A DNA stretch of 47,432 nt from CAZSNH01 sp052388455 (GCA_052388455.1 JBQTIA010000136.1:1-47432), one strand, 5' to 3'; positions 38,430-47,432 are shown, numbered from the stretch's first letter. The notes: generated from the letters alone by a model not told the origin. Program-made: numbers and translations.

Positions 38430-40229
38430 TCAATGCACGCCGCTTCGCGTCGTCGACAGCATGCGCGTCACCGTCTCCGCGAGATCGGCGGGCTCGAAGA
38501 CCGGCAGCGAGCAGATGCGATTGGTGCAGGCGAAGGCGGCCGGCTGCTCCAGCTCAGGATACTGAACGTCCGGATTGGGCAGCGCGCCTTCGCGCTTGTC
38601 CCACCAGTCGAGGCGCTTGTCGGTGGCTGGAAACGCACGCGCCGCAGCATGGAGGGCGGCGGAGCGCGCATCGTCCCGCCGCCCGACGATGGTGATGTGC
38701 GTCGGCTCGCTGGCGAGCTCCGCATCGACGAGAAGCACGCCGGGAAGAGTGCGCGGGAGATCGAGGATCGCCGGCGAGGTGACGAAGCGCGCGGCGTGCT
38801 CGGCGAGATCGCGATAGGCCGGCCGTCCGAAATGGCGATGCAGGCGATTGGCGAAACGCGCGACCGCGATCTGCTCGTCGATCGGCTTGGCGGGTTTGGC
38901 CAGCACGCCGACGCTCGCCTCCGGCGTCGCCGTCGTCATCACGCCGCCGGCGGGATCGCGGAAGCGCAGCGCGATGAAGTCGCCAGCCTCGCCCGCGATG
39001 CGCAGCCACTCGCGCTTTCCCGTTGCCGCATAGAGATCGAGGGCGGCCTGCCCCATGGCGAGCGTGTCGCCGAGATAGGGGCCGGCGCGGTCCTTTTCGC
39101 CGTGCCGGAATCCGCCGCCGTCGAGCCGCCGGTTGGCGACGACCCAGTGTGCGGCCGTCTCGGCGGCGGAGAGCGCCTCCTCGTTGCCGGTTGCGGCGAA
39201 ATAGGCCGCGAGCCCACTGATGGCCCACCCGTTCTCGCGCGCATAGATGCTGGTGTCGATGCGCGGTGCGCGTGCGAGCGCCGAGCGTTCGGCAGCCGAG
39301 AGAGCGTAGTACGCCTTGCCGGGTAGGGCGGCGTCGACGTCCGCGTCCTGGCTGGTGAAGAAGGCCCCTTCGGGACTGCGCAGTGTGGTCAGCAGATAGC
39401 GCGCGATGTCGTCGGCTGCGCGCCGATACGCCGGTGCTTTCCAGAGGGCGTAGGCGGCCGCGTACTGCCTCAGCCCATTCGACTGGAAGGCCATGATCTT
39501 CTCGTAATGCGGGCTTTTCCAGTCGGCCGCGTCGGAATATTGAAACAGACCGCCGCCTACCGGATCGATGAGTAGCAGCGCGGCGTCGAAGGTCTGGCGA
39601 GCACGTTTGGCGGCCGACGCATCACCGGCCTCGGCCTGTCGCAGTTCCCAGTCCATGCTGTCGGCGTCGATGAACTTGTGGATGCTGCCCCAGCCGCCGT
39701 TCTCCCTGTCGTAGGATTCGAGACCTCGCGCGGCGAGCTCGTCGCGCTGCGCCCTGGTCAGCAGCGGATGCTCGGCGGGCACGATCTCCGTCTCGGCCTC
39801 GACCGAAGGTCCCGGCGTCGGATCCTCGATGATCGCCTGCAGCAGCGAGGCCATCGCCGCCGGCGCGATGTAGCCGCGCCGCTTGACGATCTCGGTTCCG
39901 TCCGGCGCGAAGACGATGGTCGCCGGCCAGCCCCAGTCGCCATAGCGGCTGGAGAGGTCCGGGTGGGCATCCTGGTCGACACGCACCGCGAGATATTTGG
40001 ACTGCAGCAGCGCGACGACCTTCGGATCGCGATAGGTCGTCTGCTCCATGACATGGCACCAGTGGCACCACACGGCCTCAAGATCGAGGATTACGAACCG
40101 CTGCTCGGCCCTGGCGCGGTCGAAGAGATCGGTCGACCAGGGATGCCAAGCAACATCCGCGCGCGCGGCCGACGCCATCACCGCCAGTCTCGCGAGCCCC
40201 GCGGCCAGCACTGATCTCTTCGTCCGCAT
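38430..40229 (-). CDS. Thioredoxin-domain protein of DUF255 (YyaL-like) family, secreted
   Basis: A 599-residue protein. A signal peptide (SVLAAGLARLAVMASAARA) precedes a thioredoxin-like domain with the redox motif AVWCHWCHVME, then an alpha/alpha toroid-like region typical of the DUF255/YyaL group (YARENGWAISGLAAYFAATG, GPYLGDTLAMGQAALDLYAA). The C-terminal FACTNRICSLPVF is also shared by the family. Family members resemble N-acylglucosamine 2-epimerases, but the activity is unknown. The ATG at 40229 has GAGG 6 nt upstream. Confidence 0.85.
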   Translation of the reverse strand: MRTKRSVLAAGLARLAVMASAARADVAWHPWSTDLFDRARAEQRFVILDLEAVWCHWCHVMEQTTYRDPKVVALLQSKYLAVRVDQDAHPDLSSRYGDWGWPATIVFAPDGTEIVKRRGYIAPAAMASLLQAIIEDPTPGPSVEAETEIVPAEHPLLTRAQRDELAARGLESYDRENGGWGSIHKFIDADSMDWELRQAEAGDASAAKRARQTFDAALLLIDPVGGGLFQYSDAADWKSPHYEKIMAFQSNGLRQYAAAYALWKAPAYRRAADDIARYLLTTLRSPEGAFFTSQDADVDAALPGKAYYALSAAERSALARAPRIDTSIYARENGWAISGLAAYFAATGNEEALSAAETAAHWVVANRRLDGGGFRHGEKDRAGPYLGDTLAMGQAALDLYAATGKREWLRIAGEAGDFIALRFRDPAGGVMTTATPEASVGVLAKPAKPIDEQIAVARFANRLHRHFGRPAYRDLAEHAARFVTSPAILDLPRTLPGVLLVDAELASEPTHITIVGRRDDARSAALHAAARAFPATDKRLDWWDKREGALPNPDVQYPELEQPAAFACTNRICSLPVFEPADLAETVTRMLSTTRSGVH

Positions 40230-40416
40230 GTCGACCTCACCGGCGCTCTGGCTGTGGTGAGGGGTACGGCAACTGGCGGCGAGAGTTTCATGTGGGCGGT
40301 GCGATGGTAGCAGGAGTGCCGCCATACAAATGCGACGAGGCGGTCTTCGCGGACGGCCTCGCCAAAACCAGGATGCTTACGTCATCCGACGGTGCGGCCC
40401 CCGCGGTCCACTTTCG

Positions 40417-41256
40417 TCACTCGGCGTCCGCACGGCGCTCGCGGGGCGCCGAGGGCGGCAGCGCCAACCGTCGTCCGGAATTGACGGCGCGGGCCTGCGA
40501 CGGCCGGCTGGTCTCGCCGCCGTTCCCGAAGAAGCCGGAAAACGCCGACGATCCTGCACCGGCAGAACGAGCGACGGGTCCGGGGTCGGCGCTGGCGAGG
40601 CCGGCGGTGTTGAACCGGTTCCAGGTCACCGTGACCTTGGTGCCGACGGGCACACGCGGATAGAGATCGAGCACGTCCTCGTTGAACATGCGGATGCAGC
40701 CCTTGGACACGGCCTGCCCGATGGTCCAGGGCGCGTCGGTGCCGTGGATGCGGTAGGTCGAGGAGCCGAGATAGAGCGCGCGCACGCCGAGCGGGTTCAT
40801 CGGGTGGCCGCCGGGAACCCAGCGCGGCAGGCGCGGGTTCTCGCGGATCATCTCCGGCGTCGGCGTCCAGGCCGGGTTTTCCCTTTTCTGCGAGACCGTG
40901 GTGACGCCCGACCAGCGGCTCTGCTCGCGCGGCACGGCGATCGGATAGCTGATCGCCTGGCCGGGCTTGGTCACCAGATAGACGCGCCGGTCGCCGAACG
41001 ACACGACGACCTGTCCGGGGGCATACTGCTTGTTGAAGCTGACCGTCTGGCGGCCGCCGCCGTACTCGGGGCTACCGCCCCAGAGGAAATCAATCAGGCT
41101 CTGGGCATGGGCGGCACCCGGCAGGCCGAGAGGCGCGAGCAGTCCCGCCACCACGAGGGCGATGCTGCGGGCCGGGGCCTTCCGCACGCTGGGCTCGGAC
41201 GGGCCGTGGAGCCTGGGATTGGGTGTGGGTGTAGACCGGGACTTGAAAGCGAACAT
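40417..41256 (-). CDS. L,D-transpeptidase (YkuD/ErfK family)
   Basis: A 279-residue secreted enzyme. An N-terminal basic region and hydrophobic segment (SIALVVAGLLAPLGLPGAAH, cleavage at AHAQ) are followed by the YkuD domain: VVVSFGDRRVYLVTKPGQ and the catalytic block with His171 (RIHGTDAP), Ser184, Cys187 and Arg189 (SKGCIRM). It forms 3-3 crosslinks in peptidoglycan or attaches proteins to it. The Ala/Ser/Arg-rich tail is disordered. The ATG at 41256 has GGAG about 9 nt upstream and is preferred to the long frame from 41394. Confidence 0.93.
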   Translation of the reverse strand: MFAFKSRSTPTPNPRLHGPSEPSVRKAPARSIALVVAGLLAPLGLPGAAHAQSLIDFLWGGSPEYGGGRQTVSFNKQYAPGQVVVSFGDRRVYLVTKPGQAISYPIAVPREQSRWSGVTTVSQKRENPAWTPTPEMIRENPRLPRWVPGGHPMNPLGVRALYLGSSTYRIHGTDAPWTIGQAVSKGCIRMFNEDVLDLYPRVPVGTKVTVTWNRFNTAGLASADPGPVARSAGAGSSAFSGFFGNGGETSRPSQARAVNSGRRLALPPSAPRERRADAE

Positions 41257-42223
41257 CGACACAACTCCGCAAATGGCCGGCTGTTCAGACTGGCGAACGT
41301 GCGCGGCGTGACTCACATGCGCGCATCGTGCCAGCGTTTGGTGAACGGTCCGTATATAGAAGTGCCGAATTGAACGGCAGAGCAGACCAGCCACACAGCC
41401 CGTGCAAGCAACCCAGCACAGTGCGGTTCCGTTCCGCCGGTGCCGGCCGGCAACGGTTCGCGGGATTGCCTGATCTTTCAGCTATTTATGCCGCATTTGC
41501 AGATAAGCAGCAGATCGGCATTCGGGACGCTGCATCGCTGCGTTCGGCCAGCGCGATGGCCGAGGGCAGCGACTGACGGGCGACTGGCGGGCGACTGGCG
41601 CCGGCCCGTTGTCGGAGTGGGCGACGTGCGCGGGCGGCGGGGTTTCAGGATGGCGGATATTCTCTTTTTGTTCTTGACTGGCGGATGCGACGGCATTAGA
41701 ACAATTAATGAACATGTAGTCGTGTTCGAACCCGAGCTTCCCCCTCGGGTGCAGTTGCGAGAGCGTATCCCGTGCATCAGGCGGAACGATCCCCCGATTG
41801 CCCCTCCGCCGCCCGGGATACCTCTCGCGTTTAGACAGACCTCCAGTCACTTCATAGTCGCGGCACACCCCCTACGAAAGTATAAAGGCAAGCTGACTTG
41901 CGGCATTTGTGGTTCGCATTGCACTGTCGCGGCGCTTCCATTCCGCCGAGCCCTTATCGGGTGTGGAAGCAGGGGCAGTCCGAACTCAACGGTGCGTCCC
42001 AAGTCACGGGGTGAAGGCCGGCTAGGATGCTTACCCCGCTGCCAAACCGGTCTTCACCTTGATGTTCGCTGGCAAATTTGAAAACACGCCAACGCAGCAC
42101 TTGGAACCGCGGATTTTTTGGCCGTAACGACACGCGCTTGCAACTCGATTCTCGGCCTGAAAGCGTACCGATGTCTTCAAGCGGATATGGTGCTCAGTCC
42201 CCGATGGATAGTTCAACTTGTCG
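41257..42223. other. 967-bp region without a recognisable gene
   Basis: No reading frame here looks like a protein family. It contains the upstream region of the L,D-transpeptidase gene and a short near-tandem repeat (CTGACGGGCGA then CTGGCGGGCGA, 41573-41594). The base composition of parts is less GC-rich. A minus-strand frame ending at 42031 finishes with IKVKTGLAAG, recalling some tiny rhizobial peptides, but its start cannot be placed. Confidence 0.5.
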
Positions 42224-42937
42224 TCACGCGTTGTCGTAGATTCTTCGCCACTCTCGCTCGGGAGCACCGAAGTATCCGTTGGTCCGCTTCAGGAGCCCCT
42301 TGCGGTCGAGGATCGTGATCGTGCCCCGGCTCGTGGCGATAAGTCCCTCCGCCTGCAACGCTCCCATCGCAATGGTGACACCCGCCCGCCGCACGCCCAG
42401 CATCGTCGCAAGGAACTCGTGCGTGAGCGTCAGCTTGTCACCATCCATGCGGTCCTGCGCCATGAGTAGCCAGCGTGCCAAACGTTCCTCGATCGTGGCG
42501 CGACCGTTCGCCAAAGCCGTATGCGATGCCTGAATCAGGAACACATGTATGAAAAGCTGAAACGCGCGTGCCAGCGACGAGCTTCTATGTAAAGCGTTGC
42601 GCAAGTGGGCAGCCTCGATACGCCATCCTTCGCCGCTGATCTGGATATAGGTGTCGTTTGGCGAGCGGTCCGTGCCCATGATCACGGGTAGTCCGGTCAT
42701 ACCTTCTCGACCGATGATCCCGACTTCGATGTGGTGATCGCCGGATTCGCGCGCGACGACGGAAACGACTCCGATCTCGGGAAAGACCACGTGACTGATG
42801 GCCTTGTTGGGCGTTTCCAGGCGCTGGCGCAGCTTCAAGCTCATGAACTCGAGCTGCGGTTGCAGCAGCGCGAAATCGGCGGCAGACAATCGCGAGAGAA
42901 CGTGATTGCGGCTGGCAGCCTGCTGGAGGGTGGACAT
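42224..42937 (-). CDS. Crp/Fnr family transcriptional regulator
   Basis: A 237-residue regulator. Residues about 15-130 form a cyclic nucleotide-binding-like domain (ISHVVFPEIGVVSVVARESG, VGIIGREGMTGLPVIMGTD). A long helix follows and then the HTH_Crp domain (LTHEFLATMLGVRRAGVTIA, LQAEGLIATSRGTITILDRK). The four cysteines of Fnr are absent, so it does not sense oxygen by an Fe-S cluster. The effector and target genes are unknown. Its promoter should lie in the next 343 bp, where nothing else was seen. Confidence 0.9.
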   Translation of the reverse strand: MSTLQQAASRNHVLSRLSAADFALLQPQLEFMSLKLRQRLETPNKAISHVVFPEIGVVSVVARESGDHHIEVGIIGREGMTGLPVIMGTDRSPNDTYIQISGEGWRIEAAHLRNALHRSSSLARAFQLFIHVFLIQASHTALANGRATIEERLARWLLMAQDRMDGDKLTLTHEFLATMLGVRRAGVTIAMGALQAEGLIATSRGTITILDRKGLLKRTNGYFGAPEREWRRIYDNA

Positions 42938-43280
42938 CGCTCTTCCCCTACTCGGGCAAGAGCGCGAAGCGTCTCCCAGCCACCTGCGCCCTAAAAATTG
43001 GCAGGCGATAGGTAAAAGCTATTCTTATTGTGCGCAATGTAAAGCTGTTTCAGCACCTATGTTCGATTTGGTACGATGTTCGGAGAGTGTATGACGTCCG
43101 TCATCGACCGTTCCAGCCGTCGCGCGATACGTGCCACTTGGTTAGGATCGCGTGATATGCGCGGCAATTGCCTGAACTCGCATGAGCACAGCTTGCGCCG
43201 TGATAGCGCGTGGCCTAGTTGCGGAGGAATTCCGACGGGCGGCAAGTCTGTTCATGGCCCAAACCTGATCGCCGTCCCTT
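42938..43280. other. 343-bp intergenic region upstream of the Crp/Fnr gene
   Basis: It separates the Crp/Fnr start from the cupin stop. The part near 43020-43090 is AT-richer than average and is a likely promoter region. No gene or RNA is recognised. Confidence 0.5.
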
Positions 43281-43778
43281 TCACCTCTCCACCCTCCTCG
43301 TCGTCGCGACGCCCTTGGCGCCGATGTAGAGCACGAACACGCGAACCGGCCTGTCGCCGCGGTTGGTGCCGCGGTGGGGGACGAGCATCGCTTCGGCGAT
43401 GGCCTCGCCCGTCTTGAAGGTGCGCGTGCCGCGGTCGCCGTAGTCGACCGTGATCTCGCCGTCGAGCACGATGCCGGCGAGCGGAACGTTGTGCACGTGC
43501 CAGGGCGTCTCGCCGCCCGGCGCGATGGCCATGATCGCCGCCGTCAGCTCCGCCTCGCCGTCCCTGGGATAGACGATCGGCTCGTCCATGATCGTTTTGG
43601 AGGTAGCCAGCAGCGGCGTCATCGTCAGCAGCGCCGTCTGAGGCGCCTCGGCACGGGAGCCGGCCGCATAACCCGCAGCACCCGCCAACAGAGCGGCCAG
43701 GACGATGGGTGCGCCCCGCGCCGCTGCCGGACTCCGGCTCTTGCTCTGGCCCTGGTTCCGGCCCTTTTCAAGCATCAT
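43281..43778 (-). CDS. Cupin domain protein with N-terminal signal or anchor
   Basis: A 165-residue protein. A hydrophobic segment (PIVLAALLAGAAGYAAGS) precedes a single cupin domain with metal-site motif GGETPWHVHNVPLAGIVLDG and the second motif VPHRGTNRGDRPVRVF. It may bind a small molecule or metal in the periplasm. The enzyme activity, if any, is unknown. It is divergent from the gamma-glutamyltransferase gene with a 50-bp gap. A second ATG at 43775 is also possible. Confidence 0.83.
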   Translation of the reverse strand: MMLEKGRNQGQSKSRSPAAARGAPIVLAALLAGAAGYAAGSRAEAPQTALLTMTPLLATSKTIMDEPIVYPRDGEAELTAAIMAIAPGGETPWHVHNVPLAGIVLDGEITVDYGDRGTRTFKTGEAIAEAMLVPHRGTNRGDRPVRVFVLYIGAKGVATTRRVER

Positions 43779-43828
43779 CGATCCCCTATAAGTGCTGCCA
43801 TGACCCTTCCAAGCTGCCTGCTTCCCGC

Positions 43829-45640
43829 ATGAGGCGCAACCCGGCCCGAGCCACCGTGCCGATGCGGGTGCGATCGATCCTGTCTGTCGCCCTGGCCGGC
43901 CCAGCGTCTCTGCTGCTGGCCGGGCTGCTGGCTGTCGTCGTCGCCATCCTTGCCGTCACGCCGGCCGCCGCCCAGCGAGGGCAGCTCGAGCCGGAAACGG
44001 CGACCGGCATCGCCGACACCAGGCTCTCGTCGGCCACGCGCCACATGATTTCGGCCGCCCATCCGCTCGCCGCGGATGCCGGCCGCGAGATGCTGCGGGC
44101 CGGCGGCTCGGCTGTCGATGCGGCCATCGCCGCGCAACTGGTGCTCGGCCTCGTCGAGCCGCAGTCGTCGGGGCTCGGCGGCGGCGCGTTTCTGCTGCAC
44201 TGGGACGAGGAGAGTCGCAAGCTGTCGGCCTATGACGGCCGCGAGACGGCGCCAGCCGCGGCACGGCCCGACCGCTTCCTGCGCGACGGCGCCCCGATCA
44301 ACTTCGAGACGGCGGTGAAGTCCGGATTGAGCATCGGCACGCCCGGCACCGCCCGCCTGCTCGAACACACGCACGAGCGGCATGGCCGGCTGCCGTGGGC
44401 GAAACTCTTCGAGCCGGCGATCCTGCTGGCGACCGAGGGCTTCGAGGTCTCGACCCGGCTCAGCCTGCTGCTGACGTGGACCGGCCGAGCCAGCTTTGCG
44501 CCCGAGGCCCAGCGCTATTTCTTCGATCGGGTGAGCGGGGCGAAGCTGAAGAACCCCGCCTATGCCGCGACGCTCTCGGCCATCGCCCGCGACGGCGCAC
44601 GTGCTTTCTATTCGGGTCCGATCGCCGAGGCGATCGTCAAAGCCGCCCGCGACGCACCGAACTTCGCCGGCGACATCTCGCTCGCCGATCTTGCGGCTTA
44701 CCGGGTCGTCGAGCGCGAGCCGCTGTGCGTTCCCTATCGCACCCGGAAAATCTGCAGCCTCGGCCCGCCGTCGTCGGGCGGCATGGCGGTGGCGCAGATC
44801 ATGCGCGTCATCGAGCCGTTCGATCTCGGCCGCCCGCCGGCGACATCCATCGGCACGGACGCGATGCACGTCATCGCCGAGGCGCAGAAGCTCGCCTATG
44901 CCGACCGCAAGCGCTATCTCGCGGACCCGTCCTTCGTCACCGTGCCGTCGGGGCTGCTCGACGAAGGCTATCTCGCCCAGCGCCGCCGCCTGATCGATCC
45001 CTCGCACGCCATGCCGCCGCCCGAACCCGGCGAGCCGCCGGGCCTCGGCCGACGCGCGTTCGGCGTCGATCACACCGTCGAACGCGCCGGCACCAGCCAC
45101 CTGTCGGTGATCGACGCGGCCGGCAACGCGGTCTCGTTGACCACGACCATCGAAGGGGCGTTCGGCTCCGGCGTGATGGCCGCGGGATTCCTGCTCAACA
45201 ACGAGCTGACCGATTTTTCGTTTCGGCCCGAGGACGACGCCGGCGAGCCCATCGCCAACCGCGTCGAACCTTCGAAGCGCCCGCGCAGCACGATGACGCC
45301 GACCATCGTGTTCGACGCCGAGGGAGACGTGGAAGCCGTTCTCGGATCGCCCGGCGGCAGCCGCATCATCTATTACGTGGTGAAATCGCTCGTCGGGCTG
45401 ATCGACCTCGGGCTCGATCCCCAGCAGGCCGCGGCGCTGCCGAACTTCGGCAGCCAGGGCGGGCCCATCGAACTGGAACTGGCGTGGAAATCGGTCGGCA
45501 GCGCGTTTCGGATGCGCGGGCTCGGCCACAGCATCGAGCCCGACCTCCTCAATTCCGGCATCCACATCGTGGCGCGGCGCAACGGCCGTCTCGAAGGCGG
45601 CGCCGATCCCCGCCGCGAGGGCGCGGCACTCGGCGACTGA
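43829..45640 (+). CDS. ggt: Gamma-glutamyltransferase
   Basis: A 603-residue precursor with a signal peptide (SLLLAGLLAVVVAILAV, ending near AAAQ). The large-subunit region includes HMISAAHPLAADAGREMLRA and SSGLGGGAFLLH. Autocleavage should occur before Thr422 in AGTSHLSVIDA, giving the small subunit with its nucleophile; GFLLNNELTDFSF and LGSPGGSRIIYYVV follow. It transfers or hydrolyses gamma-glutamyl groups such as that of glutathione in the periplasm. The start may also be the ATG at 43862; neither has a clear ribosome site. The ThiO-like gene begins 13 bp downstream. Confidence 0.93.
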   Translation: MRRNPARATVPMRVRSILSVALAGPASLLLAGLLAVVVAILAVTPAAAQRGQLEPETATGIADTRLSSATRHMISAAHPLAADAGREMLRAGGSAVDAAIAAQLVLGLVEPQSSGLGGGAFLLHWDEESRKLSAYDGRETAPAAARPDRFLRDGAPINFETAVKSGLSIGTPGTARLLEHTHERHGRLPWAKLFEPAILLATEGFEVSTRLSLLLTWTGRASFAPEAQRYFFDRVSGAKLKNPAYAATLSAIARDGARAFYSGPIAEAIVKAARDAPNFAGDISLADLAAYRVVEREPLCVPYRTRKICSLGPPSSGGMAVAQIMRVIEPFDLGRPPATSIGTDAMHVIAEAQKLAYADRKRYLADPSFVTVPSGLLDEGYLAQRRRLIDPSHAMPPPEPGEPPGLGRRAFGVDHTVERAGTSHLSVIDAAGNAVSLTTTIEGAFGSGVMAAGFLLNNELTDFSFRPEDDAGEPIANRVEPSKRPRSTMTPTIVFDAEGDVEAVLGSPGGSRIIYYVVKSLVGLIDLGLDPQQAAALPNFGSQGGPIELELAWKSVGSAFRMRGLGHSIEPDLLNSGIHIVARRNGRLEGGADPRREGAALGD

Positions 45641-45653
45641 GGGGAGACCGGGG

Positions 45654-46673
45654 GTGAAACGATCGATGACGCGCCTCTCGATCCACATCGCCGGAGCGGG
45701 CATTCTCGGCCTCTGGCAGGCGCTGACACTCGCCCGCGCCGGCCATCGGGTTCGGCTGTTCGAACGCAGCGCCGTGCCATTTGTCGAAGGGGCAAGCCGC
45801 TACGCGGGCGCGATGCTGGCGCCGGACTGCGAGGCCGAAAGTGCGCCGGACATCGTGCGCGACGCCGGCCACCAGGGGCTGGCCGCGTGGCGCGCAGCCT
45901 ACCCGCACCTTGTCGGCGCCGGTACGCTCGTCGTCGCGCCGGCCCGCGACCGCGCCGATCTCGTTCGATTCGGCCGCATGACCACGGGACACGTCGCGCT
46001 CGACGGGGATGCGCTGGCCAAGGCCGAACCGGACCTCGCCGGCCGTTTCGCCGAGGGCCTGCTGTTCGAGAACGAGGCGCACCTCGACACCCTTCCGGCG
46101 CTGACCTTCCTCATCGACGCCGTGCGCGATGCAGGCGCGGCCGTGCATCTGGCGACGCCCTTTCAGGATGCCGGCGAGACCGATTGCGACGTGGTCATCG
46201 ACTGCCGTGGTCTGGCCGCCCGCGCCGAATTTCCGGACCTCCGCGGCGTGCGCGGGGAACGGCTCGTCATCCGCTCGCACGACGTGCGCCTCACGCGCCC
46301 GGTGCGCCTCATGCATCCGCGACATTCGCTGTACGTGGTGCCGGGCGGCGATCGCCGCTACGTCATTGGCGCCACCATGATCGAGAGCGAGGACGCGGGC
46401 CCGGTCACCGTTCGCTCGGCATTGGAGCTGCTCGGCGCCGCCTACGCACTGCACCCGGGCTTCGGCGAGGCGGAAATTCTGGAAGCCTCTGCCGGCGTGC
46501 GCCCGGCGTTCCCCGACAACATCCCGCGCGCCATCGTCCGCGATGGCGGGAAACGCATTTTCGTCAACGGCGCCCACCGGCACGGCTTTCTTCTGGCGCC
46601 TGTTCTGGCGTCAATCGTTGCGAACTACGTATCCGACGGACAAACACATGACCTGATTGAAATCGAAATGTAA
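45654..46673 (+). CDS. FAD-dependent oxidoreductase, ThiO/glycine oxidase-like
   Basis: A 339-residue DAO-family flavoprotein. The FAD-binding dinucleotide motif is HIAGAGILGLWQALTLARAG, and the conserved glycine-oxidase stretches are RYAGAMLAPDCEAE, YVVPGGDRRYVIGATMIESE and the C-terminal VNGAHRHGFLLAPVLA. ThiO makes the glycine imine for the thiazole of thiamine. In many Hyphomicrobiales thiO lies between thiC and thiS; here no other thi gene is adjacent in the window, so the role is less certain. The start GTG at 45654 has GGAG upstream; an ATG at 45666 is possible. Confidence 0.8.
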   Translation: MKRSMTRLSIHIAGAGILGLWQALTLARAGHRVRLFERSAVPFVEGASRYAGAMLAPDCEAESAPDIVRDAGHQGLAAWRAAYPHLVGAGTLVVAPARDRADLVRFGRMTTGHVALDGDALAKAEPDLAGRFAEGLLFENEAHLDTLPALTFLIDAVRDAGAAVHLATPFQDAGETDCDVVIDCRGLAARAEFPDLRGVRGERLVIRSHDVRLTRPVRLMHPRHSLYVVPGGDRRYVIGATMIESEDAGPVTVRSALELLGAAYALHPGFGEAEILEASAGVRPAFPDNIPRAIVRDGGKRIFVNGAHRHGFLLAPVLASIVANYVSDGQTHDLIEIEM

Positions 46674-46693
46674 GCACGCCTTTTCAAGCGTGC
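46674..46693. terminator. Small hairpin between converging genes
   Basis: GCACGC and GCGTGC pair around an 8-nt loop containing TTTT. It sits at the convergent ends of the ThiO-like gene and the TPR gene and overlaps the TPR stop codon. The stem is short, so this is a weak candidate. Confidence 0.3.
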
Positions 46694-47432
46694 GCCGTTC
46701 CACCGCCGGCCACCGTCAAGCGCGTGCGCACGTTCGTCAGGCTTCGATTGAATTGCTGATTGGCCGGCTCGAGTGCCACCGCTTCGGCCATGATCTTCTC
46801 GGCCGACGGCAGATCGCCCGCGGCTTCGAGCGCCAGTCCAGAGGAATGGAGCAACGCCGCCGACTTCGGTTGTGCGGCCAGCGCCGACCGACTCAAATCC
46901 ACGGCCCGTTGAAACCGACCAAACTTGATCAAGTGTCGGGCAAAGTCGCACGTGAACGAAATGTTGTCGGGATGGCCGGCCCGCAGCGCCGCGAACGCCG
47001 TGTCGGCTTCGTCGGCCAGGCCGGCGGAGCTCAGCGCCAGCGCCAGGGTATGAGCCGTCCACGGCAAGGCCGGCTCGCGAGCATAGGCATGGCGCGCCAG
47101 TGCGAGGCCGGCGGCGTGACGTCCCGCGGCGAGCAAGCCCAGGCAGATTGGCCGCGTGACAGCGGCGCGAACCGGCAGACCGGCGAGCGCGCCGGCCAGA
47201 GCAGCACTCAGCTCGCCGGCCGCAGGCGCCGTCGCGGCCCGCTGCTGCAAGGCGCGCAACCCCCGCCCATGCTCCGGCCAGTAGATCTCCAGGCAGTCCT
47301 TGGCGAGCCGCTCGGCCACCCGAACTATTCCGTCGCGCAGCCCATCGATGACGCGGTTCCGATCCGCGTCGATCAGGGACCAAACCCCAACCTGCTCCGG
47401 GCCCGCCTCCGCAGCCGGAAACCGGAGACTCT
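46684..47432 (-). CDS. TPR repeat protein, 5' end beyond the window
   Basis: The frame is open without a stop from the right edge to 46684, so at least 248 residues of a longer protein are encoded. Within it, a GTG at 47319 would give a 211-residue product, but residues upstream (VWSLIDADRNRVIDGLRDGI) look coding. Helical repeats of TPR type are seen (ALARHAYAREPALPWTAHTL, LALEAAGDLPSAEKIMAEAV). It may be the C-terminus of a TPR-glycosyltransferase or similar protein; the N-terminal part needed to tell is missing. Confidence 0.75.
   Translation of the reverse strand, partial: SLRFPAAEAGPEQVGVWSLIDADRNRVIDGLRDGIVRVAERLAKDCLEIYWPEHGRGLRALQQRAATAPAAGELSAALAGALAGLPVRAAVTRPICLGLLAAGRHAAGLALARHAYAREPALPWTAHTLALALSSAGLADEADTAFAALRAGHPDNISFTCDFARHLIKFGRFQRAVDLSRSALAAQPKSAALLHSSGLALEAAGDLPSAEKIMAEAVALEPANQQFNRSLTNVRTRLTVAGGGTAHA

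Noticed and set aside
42031..42267. 78-codon minus-strand frame overlapping the end of the Crp/Fnr gene
   Set aside because: The only ATG lies inside the Crp/Fnr gene in another frame, there is no ribosome site, and the family resemblance is limited to the last ten residues.
43775..45703. 642-codon minus-strand frame opposite gamma-glutamyltransferase
   Set aside because: Antisense shadow; all conserved gamma-glutamyltransferase motifs are on the plus strand.

Overview
The window is a GC-rich chromosomal segment from an alphaproteobacterium, most likely of the order Hyphomicrobiales (Rhizobiales). The pointers are UPF0314/DUF2585, a BBP2-type porin, zapA preceded by a DUF4164 coiled-coil gene, lysC divergent from ubiG, a dnaX-ybaB pair, and a GTTC-N7-GTTC SOS box upstream of a Y-family polymerase. 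The genus cannot be read from the sequence. Assignments rest on recognition of protein families by eye; no searches were run.

Left third (1-15.9 kb): DUF4164-zapA, suhB, an outer-membrane barrel, kdsD with a well-formed promoter and possible leader peptide, qmcA-nfeD, small thioredoxin-like and secreted proteins, and a ceramidase-like membrane protein. Then come tRNA-Leu(UAA) and a five-repeat orphan CRISPR array of type I-E style with no cas genes, a pteridine-reductase-like SDR, an amidase, an NDP-sugar epimerase-like SDR, and modABC, where ModC lacks its TOBE domain. A peptidoglycan-binding protein closes this part.

Middle (15.9-31.3 kb): a probably SOS-regulated Y-family DNA polymerase, aspartate kinase, and a DUF433 antitoxin gene whose DUF5615 toxin partner has been cut to about 29 codons and joined in frame to ubiG. 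A surface-polysaccharide cluster on the minus strand follows (MATE/MOP transporter, CapD/FlaA1-like NDP-sugar dehydratase, glycosyltransferase, acyltransferase 3). recR lies next to it, separated from its usual partners dnaX-ybaB by DUF2585 and a VOC/coiled-coil gene split by one in-frame amber codon.

Right third (31.5-47.4 kb): the most unusual part. A 957-residue TPR-CHAT (caspase-like) protease has its catalytic His and Cys. It is followed on the same strand by a helix-turn-helix protein of unknown function and a peptidoglycan-recognition/amidase-fold protein without a signal peptide, and is faced by a secreted NTF2-like protein. This could be an uncharacterised protease-based stress, defence or cell-death module. 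Beyond it lie a creatininase-family enzyme with DUF4345, a DUF255 thioredoxin-domain protein, an L,D-transpeptidase, a nearly 1 kb apparently non-coding stretch, a Crp/Fnr regulator, a cupin, gamma-glutamyltransferase, a ThiO-like oxidase and a TPR protein cut by the window edge.

Two families of palindromic intergenic repeats are visible: a 51-52 bp element at 954-1004 and 4885-4936, and a mosaic palindrome of about 160 bp at 38184-38342.
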